Shown: piece by piece, positions 59,625 through 64,000 of the stretch
Position numbering within the stretch: position 1 is the first letter of the stretch
How the letters are laid out: the number at the start of each line of letters is the position of its first letter
Position numbers and translations under genes: made by a program
From: Kitasatospora viridis
Lineage (GTDB): Bacteria > Actinomycetota > Actinomycetes > Streptomycetales > Streptomycetaceae
Length of the DNA: 64,000 nt
NCBI RefSeq assembly: GCF_007829815.1
Contig: NZ_VIWT01000004.1
Span: forward strand, 62,001-126,000
Direction of reading: 5' to 3'
The notes under the pieces: generated by a model
Told to the model about the DNA's origin: nothing
What the model saw: only the letters and a program-made list of their open reading frames with translations
The model's database searches: none

Positions 59625-61785
59625 AGTTCGGCGAGTTGCGGGCGGCGCCGGTCAGCGGCTGGTAGTTCTCGTGGATCGGCTCGGACCCGGTGAGCCCGGC
59701 CGCGACGGCGAGCAGCCGGGCGGTGAGCTCGCGGGCGTCGGCGGCGAAGCCGTGGCGGCGCAGGCCCTCCAGCGCGAAGTAGGCCTGGTCGAGCCAGACC
59801 AGGCCGCGCCAGTAGCCCTCCGGATCGAAGTACGGGGAGCTCTTCGCCACGCTCGGGAAGGGCAGCCGGGTGCCGAACTCGGCGGGGTCGAGCAGCCGGG
59901 CGCGGACGGCCCCGGCCTGGGCGGGCGTCGCGGTGCCGGACCAGAGCGGGACGACGCCCTCGATGCCCCGGCCCCGGGCGGTCAGGCGGGCGCCGGTGGC
60001 CAGGTCGGTGTCGTGGAACCAGCCGGTGGCCGGGTCGTACATGGTCGCCCGGACGGCCTGGTCCAGCTGGTCGGCCGCGGCGCGCAGCCGGGTCGCGGCG
60101 GCGTGGTCGCCGAGGGTCTGCGCGATGGCGGCGAGGTGGCGCCGGTCGGCGGCCAGGTAGGCGTTGAGGTCGACGGAGTGCTGGGTCAGGGAGTAGCCGA
60201 GCAGGGTGCCGTCCGCGGCCCGGTTGGGGACCACGGCGGCCCCGAGCGCGGCGTCGAAGCGCGGCGCGTCGTCCATCCCGCTCTCCCAGGCGGCGGCCTG
60301 CCGGCAGTCCTCGGGGGTGGCGTTGCCCGGGTCGACGGTGGCGCCGTACTCGGCCAGGCCGTCCCGGGCGTGGTCCCGGTCGCGGTGCCACCAGTCCTGG
60401 TAGGCCGTCAGTTTGGGGTAGAGCTCGCGCAGGAAGGCGGTGTCGCCGCCCTGCCGGAAGACCTCCAGGACCGCCCAGGCGGCCAGCGGCGGCTTGGAGT
60501 TGCGCTCGTTCCAGTTGCCGCCGCCGGTGCTCGGGTCGTTGTAGAAGATGCAGTCGGGGATCATCCCGGCGTCCTGCGGGCGGGTCGGCGAGTCGGGCCG
60601 GACCTGGTGGTCGAACATCGCGCGGATCTGCGCGGCGGCGAGGTCGGGCGCGAACCGGGCCGTGCCCACGGCCTGCTTCCAGGTGTCCCAGGCCCAGACG
60701 CCGTTGAACCACTTGTTGGAGAGCGAGGGGGTGATCGCGTCGTGCTGGATCCGGCCGGCCGGGCTGCGCCAGTTGCCGACCAGGGTCTGCACGCACTTGA
60801 CGGCGAGTCGGCGGCGCTCGGCGGGGACGCCCTCGGTCGCGCGCTCCAGGTAGCCCGCCCAGCGGGCGGCGCCGGCCGCACGGACGGCGTCGGGGTCGGC
60901 CAGGGCGCGGGCGACGGTGGCGGCCTCACGGGTGCGCTCGGCGTCGGTGAACGTGTAGCTCTCGACCCAGTGCAGGCTCCGGGCGCCGCCCGGGGCGAGG
61001 GTGAGCGGCGCGCCGAGCGCCGAGCGGTAGGAGTCGCCGTCCACCGTGGTCCGGACCTGGCTCGCGTGGACGGTCTCGAAGCGTTCGGTGCCGTCGGTCA
61101 GGAAGTCCCAGGTCTCCCGGACCCGGGCGAAGTCCACCCGCACGCCGGTGCCGGTCGCGCCGAGCGCGGGCGCGGCGTGCTGGGGCTGCTGCTCGGGGCG
61201 CAGCAGGGTGCCGTGCCAGGAGACGTCGAGGGTGCGCGGCGCGGTGCCGGAGTTGGCCAGCCGGGCGCCGACCAGGGCGCTGCGGTTGCCGGCGAAGCAG
61301 AGCTCCAGCCGCAGGCTCAGTCCGGCGCCGAGGTCGTAGGACTGGCGCAGCCGGCCGGGCAGGGCGGTCAGCTCGGGCGGTCCGCCGGCACAGAGGTCGA
61401 GCGGCCGGCCGTGCTCGCCGACCTCGATCCGGCTGAACCCGGCGCTCAGCCACCACGGGTACTCCTGGGCGAGGTAGAGCGGGCCGGTGAAGCCGCCGTG
61501 CGCGGTGGCGTCCTCGACGGTGGGCAGCGCGTAGGCGTGCCAGGCGCCCAGGTCGGCGAAGACGGTGATGGGGTTGTCGTCGTTCGCGTCCCCGGGGTAG
61601 GCGGCGCCGGGGACGCCGTGCAGGTCCAGGACGTCGCGGTACTCCTCGGCCTCGGCCGTGCCCGCCGCAGCGTCGTTCGCGGGTACCGCGGGTGCCGCCT
61701 GCGCGGTTCCGGTCGGCGCCGCGGTCGCCGCGAGGGCGGTGGCGGTGGTGGCGGCCAGGAAGTGACGGCGGTTCAGCGGGCTCAT
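59581..61785 (-). CDS. Tat-exported glycosidase, GH63-like (YgjK/glucosidase type)
   Basis: A 734-residue secreted enzyme. Twin-arginine signal (MSPLNRRHFLAATTATALAAT), an N-terminal beta-rich domain, and an (alpha/alpha)6 catalytic domain with NKWFNGVWAWDTWKQAVG, WNERNSKPPLAAWAVLEV, QAAAWESGMDDAPRF and YWRGLVWLDQAYFALEGLRR, matching GH63 and related mannosylglycerate-type hydrolases. Action on an alpha-linked glucoside or mannoside is the family expectation. ATG 61785 has GAGGA six bases upstream. A TetR gene precedes it on the same strand. Confidence 0.9.
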   Translation of the reverse strand: MSPLNRRHFLAATTATALAATAAPTGTAQAAPAVPANDAAAGTAEAEEYRDVLDLHGVPGAAYPGDANDDNPITVFADLGAWHAYALPTVEDATAHGGFTGPLYLAQEYPWWLSAGFSRIEVGEHGRPLDLCAGGPPELTALPGRLRQSYDLGAGLSLRLELCFAGNRSALVGARLANSGTAPRTLDVSWHGTLLRPEQQPQHAAPALGATGTGVRVDFARVRETWDFLTDGTERFETVHASQVRTTVDGDSYRSALGAPLTLAPGGARSLHWVESYTFTDAERTREAATVARALADPDAVRAAGAARWAGYLERATEGVPAERRRLAVKCVQTLVGNWRSPAGRIQHDAITPSLSNKWFNGVWAWDTWKQAVGTARFAPDLAAAQIRAMFDHQVRPDSPTRPQDAGMIPDCIFYNDPSTGGGNWNERNSKPPLAAWAVLEVFRQGGDTAFLRELYPKLTAYQDWWHRDRDHARDGLAEYGATVDPGNATPEDCRQAAAWESGMDDAPRFDAALGAAVVPNRAADGTLLGYSLTQHSVDLNAYLAADRRHLAAIAQTLGDHAAATRLRAAADQLDQAVRATMYDPATGWFHDTDLATGARLTARGRGIEGVVPLWSGTATPAQAGAVRARLLDPAEFGTRLPFPSVAKSSPYFDPEGYWRGLVWLDQAYFALEGLRRHGFAADARELTARLLAVAAGLTGSEPIHENYQPLTGAARNSPNFSWSAALLLPLLRG

Positions 61786-61878
61786 GCGCGGTCCTCGGCA
61801 GGGTGAGTGCGGACAACGACCCGCCCAACGGTAGGCCACTCGCGCCTGATTGACTGCGCATCATCAAAAACAGCGCGT

Positions 61879-62487
61879 TCAGGAACCCGGCGCACCCTCC
61901 GGTGCGGCCAGCGCCAGCAGTTGGGCGATCCCGCGCCCCGCCTGCCGGAAGGGCTCCTCGGAGCGGGCGAGCCGGGCGAGCGCGTAGGCGCCCTGCCGGA
62001 TCGCCAGGATGGACACGGCCAGGCTCTCGGTGTCCACGTCGGCGCGCAGTTCGCCGCGGGCCACGCCCTCGTCCAGCACCTGCCGGATCCGCTCCTGGAT
62101 CCAGGCGTAGGTCTCCACGATCGGCTCGCGCAGTTCCTCGCTGCCGGCGACCTCCTCGTCCTGGATGAGCCGGCCGAGGCGGCAGCCGCGGGTCACGTGC
62201 GCGTCCGGGGCGAGGTACGCCTCGATCCGCTGGTGCGTGGTGGCGGCTGCGGCGAAGCGCTGCTCGACCTCCTCGCGCAGGTCCTCGCCCATCCGGCGCT
62301 CGGCGGCCAGCGCCAGACCGGCCTTGTTGCGGAAGTGGTGGTACATGCTGCCCTGCCCGGCCCCGGCGCGCTGCTGCACGGCGGCCGGGCTGGTGGCCGT
62401 GTAGCCGCGCTCCCAGAGCAGTTCGCGCATGCTGTCGATCAGCCGCTCCCCCGTGTCGCCGCCCTTGCCCGTGTTCGACCTCGCCAT
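61879..62487 (-). CDS. TetR-family regulator
   Basis: A 202-residue repressor: ERLIDSMRELLWERGYTATS, PAAVQQRAGAGQGSMYHHF (helix-turn-helix), then a ligand domain of the TetR_C type found in AcrR/YcdC-like proteins (HVTRGCRLGRLIQDEEV, ILAIRQGAYALARLA). ATG 62487 gives the normal N-terminus; no clear ribosome site is seen. It lies 93 bp upstream of the glycosidase gene on the same strand. Confidence 0.92.
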   Translation of the reverse strand: MARSNTGKGGDTGERLIDSMRELLWERGYTATSPAAVQQRAGAGQGSMYHHFRNKAGLALAAERRMGEDLREEVEQRFAAAATTHQRIEAYLAPDAHVTRGCRLGRLIQDEEVAGSEELREPIVETYAWIQERIRQVLDEGVARGELRADVDTESLAVSILAIRQGAYALARLARSEEPFRQAGRGIAQLLALAAPEGAPGS

Positions 62488-62649
62488 GGGTGGCAGCCTA
62501 ACCGGGGGCCCGGGCGGCCCTGCACGGACGCGTGCCGGTGCGGTACTCGAACACGGTGGCGGGATCATCTGTCGGTGATCCCGCCACCGTCCGTCACGCC
62601 GAGGCGTACGGTCCAGCAGGAGCGGCTCGACGAGAACCGCGTCGGCTCC

Positions 62650-63108
62650 TCAGTGGTTGTCGTACGGGGAGACGATGATCTCGGAGTTGACCGACAGCAG
62701 CGTGTTTCCCGCACTGTCGAAGCCGACCAGGCGGGCATACGCCCTGCCGTTCACGTGCAGCTCGGCGAGGTACCGAGCGGTGCCGACCGATCCGGTGGCG
62801 CAGGGGATGTTGTCCACGGAATGCACCGCCGTGCCATCGGGGTCAACGACATCGACCCGGAACTTGGCGCAGTTGCCGGGGAATGCCTGGATGTCGCCCA
62901 GGCCGAGGAATTCCTGTGGACCCCAGCCGATCCGGTTCACGCAGACGTCGCCCTTGAATCCGTTCTGATCGAACGGCGTGCATTTCTGGAACGGCGGCAC
63001 CCAGACAGCCGGGGTCTGGGCCTGGGCCGTGCCACCGGACGCGGTGATCATGCCGGCGGCAGCGCTCGCCACGACGACCGCTGCGGAAATGGCGTTGCGG
63101 ATTCTCAT
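62650..63108 (-). CDS. Small secreted cysteine-containing protein of unknown function
   Basis: A 152-residue exported protein. Signal peptide MRIRNAISAAVVVASAAAGMI...AQAQ; the mature part has four cysteines (FQKCTPFD, GDVCVNRIGW, GNCAKFRVDV, NIPCATG), probably two disulphides, in a beta-rich segment. Codon use is less GC-rich than in its neighbours, which suggests recent acquisition or a secreted-protein bias. AGGAGGGG precedes ATG 63108. I do not recognise a family. A secreted inhibitor or matrix protein is possible but not shown. Confidence 0.8.
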   Translation of the reverse strand: MRIRNAISAAVVVASAAAGMITASGGTAQAQTPAVWVPPFQKCTPFDQNGFKGDVCVNRIGWGPQEFLGLGDIQAFPGNCAKFRVDVVDPDGTAVHSVDNIPCATGSVGTARYLAELHVNGRAYARLVGFDSAGNTLLSVNSEIIVSPYDNH

Positions 63109-63477
63109 CGGTGTCCCCTCCTACGACAGGTGAACGTTCAAAGTGCCGTCCGCCGATGGAGAGCCAGCTTTTCCCGACGGATCGACAATTCGCCACGGTA
63201 GCCGACCTGTTGCGGGGCGTCGACGGCCGCAGTTGAACACCTTCTCCGGGGAATCACCTTCTCCGGGGAATCACCGAAATCCGCCCCGGCGCTCTGCGCG
63301 CTCCGGCCTGCGCACGGTCTCGATGCCGTTGCTCCCGAACGGGGTGTACACGTTCCTGCGCAGGTGGCTGATGCAGAGCTCGGCGCGGTTCGGGCGCCCC
63401 CGCCGGTCCGCCATCCGGTGTGGGGAGGGAACGCTGCCCGCCGAGTCACGAGACAGCCTTCAGCGAATCGCGGGTAC
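63109..63477. other. Intergenic region with a 17-bp tandem duplication
   Basis: CACCTTCTCCGGGGAAT is repeated in tandem at 63238-63254 and 63255-63271 in a noncoding region upstream of the exporter. Otherwise I see no gene, only the divergent promoters for the secreted protein and the MFS gene. Confidence 0.6.
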
Positions 63478-63518
63478 GTTCTGTACTTCGAAGTACAGTG
63501 TACTTCGAAGTACAGAAC
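63478..63518. promoter_or_regulatory. 41-bp nested palindromic operator upstream of MFS gene
   Basis: Two 19-bp arms (63478-63496 and 63500-63518) are exact reverse complements around AGT. Each arm holds its own palindrome GTACTTCGAAGTAC, so two tandem 16-bp perfect palindromes, 17 bp apart, lie 49 bp before the start. This is the layout of a QacR/TetR- or PadR-type operator that binds two dimers. Confidence 0.8.
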
Positions 63519-63567
63519 AGCTGGGCGCGCCCGGCACGGGCGGGGCCCCTTGGGGAGGGACGGAAGC

Positions 63568-64000
63568 ATGGGTGTGCTCGTGCGGGAATCCGGGGTCGTC
63601 GAGGCGCGGCAGCCGCGCCGAGCGAGGTGGGCGCTACTGTCGGTGTGCCTGGGGTACTTCATGGTGCTGCTCGACGGCAGCGCCCTGAACATCGCGTTAC
63701 CGGCCGTCCAGGCCGACGTGCACGGGAGCTTCGCCACCCTCCAGTGGCTGGTCACCCTCTACACCGTCCCGCTGGCCGGCCTGCTGCTCTCCGCCGGCGC
63801 CCTGGCCGACCGGGCCGGCTCCCGCAGGGTGTTCATGGGCGCGCTGGGCGGCTTCGCCCTCACCTCGCTGATGTGCGCGCTCAGCCCGGACCTCGGGACG
63901 CTGATCGTCTGCCGGGCACTCCAGGGCGTGGCCGCCGCCGGGGTGCTGCCCACCACGCTGGCGATCATCGCCCGCAACCACCCGGTGCCGGCCGACCGCG
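63568..64000 (+). CDS. MFS drug/proton antiporter (partial, runs off right edge)
   Basis: The first 144 codons are visible: a basic N-terminus, then DHA2-type helices (YFMVLLDGSALNIALPAVQ, GALADRAGSRRVFMGAL, RALQGVAAAGVLPTTLAII). Probably a 14-helix exporter. ATG 63568 follows GGGAGGGACGGAAGC. A 41-bp nested palindrome just upstream suggests control by a TetR-like repressor, possibly encoded beyond the right edge. Confidence 0.9.
   Translation, partial: MGVLVRESGVVEARQPRRARWALLSVCLGYFMVLLDGSALNIALPAVQADVHGSFATLQWLVTLYTVPLAGLLLSAGALADRAGSRRVFMGALGGFALTSLMCALSPDLGTLIVCRALQGVAAAGVLPTTLAIIARNHPVPADR

Overview
The window is GC-rich (about 70% or more), has strong third-position GC bias, four-base stop/start overlaps, several GTG/TTG starts and secreted Tat or lipoprotein enzymes. 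It looks like a chromosomal segment of a Streptomyces or Kitasatospora type actinomycete. It is dense in specialised metabolism: two biosynthetic gene clusters and one CoA-dependent acid-processing operon, separated by secreted hydrolases, regulators and primary-metabolism genes. No rRNA, tRNA or CRISPR array was seen.

Region 1 (1-23.8 kb) is a cysteine-derived metallophore cluster of the pyochelin/yersiniabactin/coelibactin kind. A leftward, translationally coupled operon encodes an NRPS (aryl carrier, then two Cy-A-PCP modules), a 41-residue small ORF, a saccharopine-dehydrogenase-like reductase, a thiazolinyl-imide-reductase/methyltransferase fusion, a glyoxalase-fold protein and a second NRPS (docking, Cy, A with embedded methyltransferase, PCP) that runs off the left edge. 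All three adenylation domains carry the cysteine code. Transport is by a divergent DHA2 exporter and a nickel/peptide-type ABC importer whose second permease and both ATPases are one polypeptide. A type II thioesterase closes the importer operon. Two palindromes resembling actinobacterial Zur boxes lie upstream of the NRPS/exporter pair and of the binding protein, which suggests a zinc-controlled metallophore. Salicylate-forming and aryl-activating genes are not in view and would have to lie to the left or elsewhere.

Region 2 (23.9-38.7 kb) holds a secreted lipase, a Tat-exported phospholipase C, a membrane protein, an APC amino-acid permease with a divergent XRE-cupin regulator (two matching candidate operators), a DJ-1/PfpI protein divergent from a GlxA-type AraC regulator, a polyprenyl diphosphate synthase, a GH15 enzyme, an NB-ARC regulator and a LuxR-type regulator with a degenerate receiver.

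Region 3 (38.7-50.0 kb) is a one-strand operon: alpha/beta hydrolase, ATP-grasp ligase, PaaK-like adenylating enzyme, DHA2 exporter, second ATP-grasp ligase, small methyltransferase, AMP-dependent ligase, and LeuA-, LeuC- and LeuD-like enzymes. There is no LeuB. This logic stops at 3-isopropylmalate, the precursor of the beta-lactone in cystargolide and belactosin proteasome inhibitors, so a beta-lactone dipeptide is my leading prediction. A strong hairpin terminator ends the operon.

Region 4 (50-64 kb) has a small membrane protein, a penicillin-binding-like serine hydrolase, a TetR regulator divergent from a CoA ligase / acyl-CoA dehydrogenase / family III CoA-transferase / M20 amidohydrolase / MFS operon, a Tat-exported GH63-like glycosidase with its own TetR gene, a small secreted cysteine protein, and the start of another MFS exporter preceded by a 41-bp nested palindrome.
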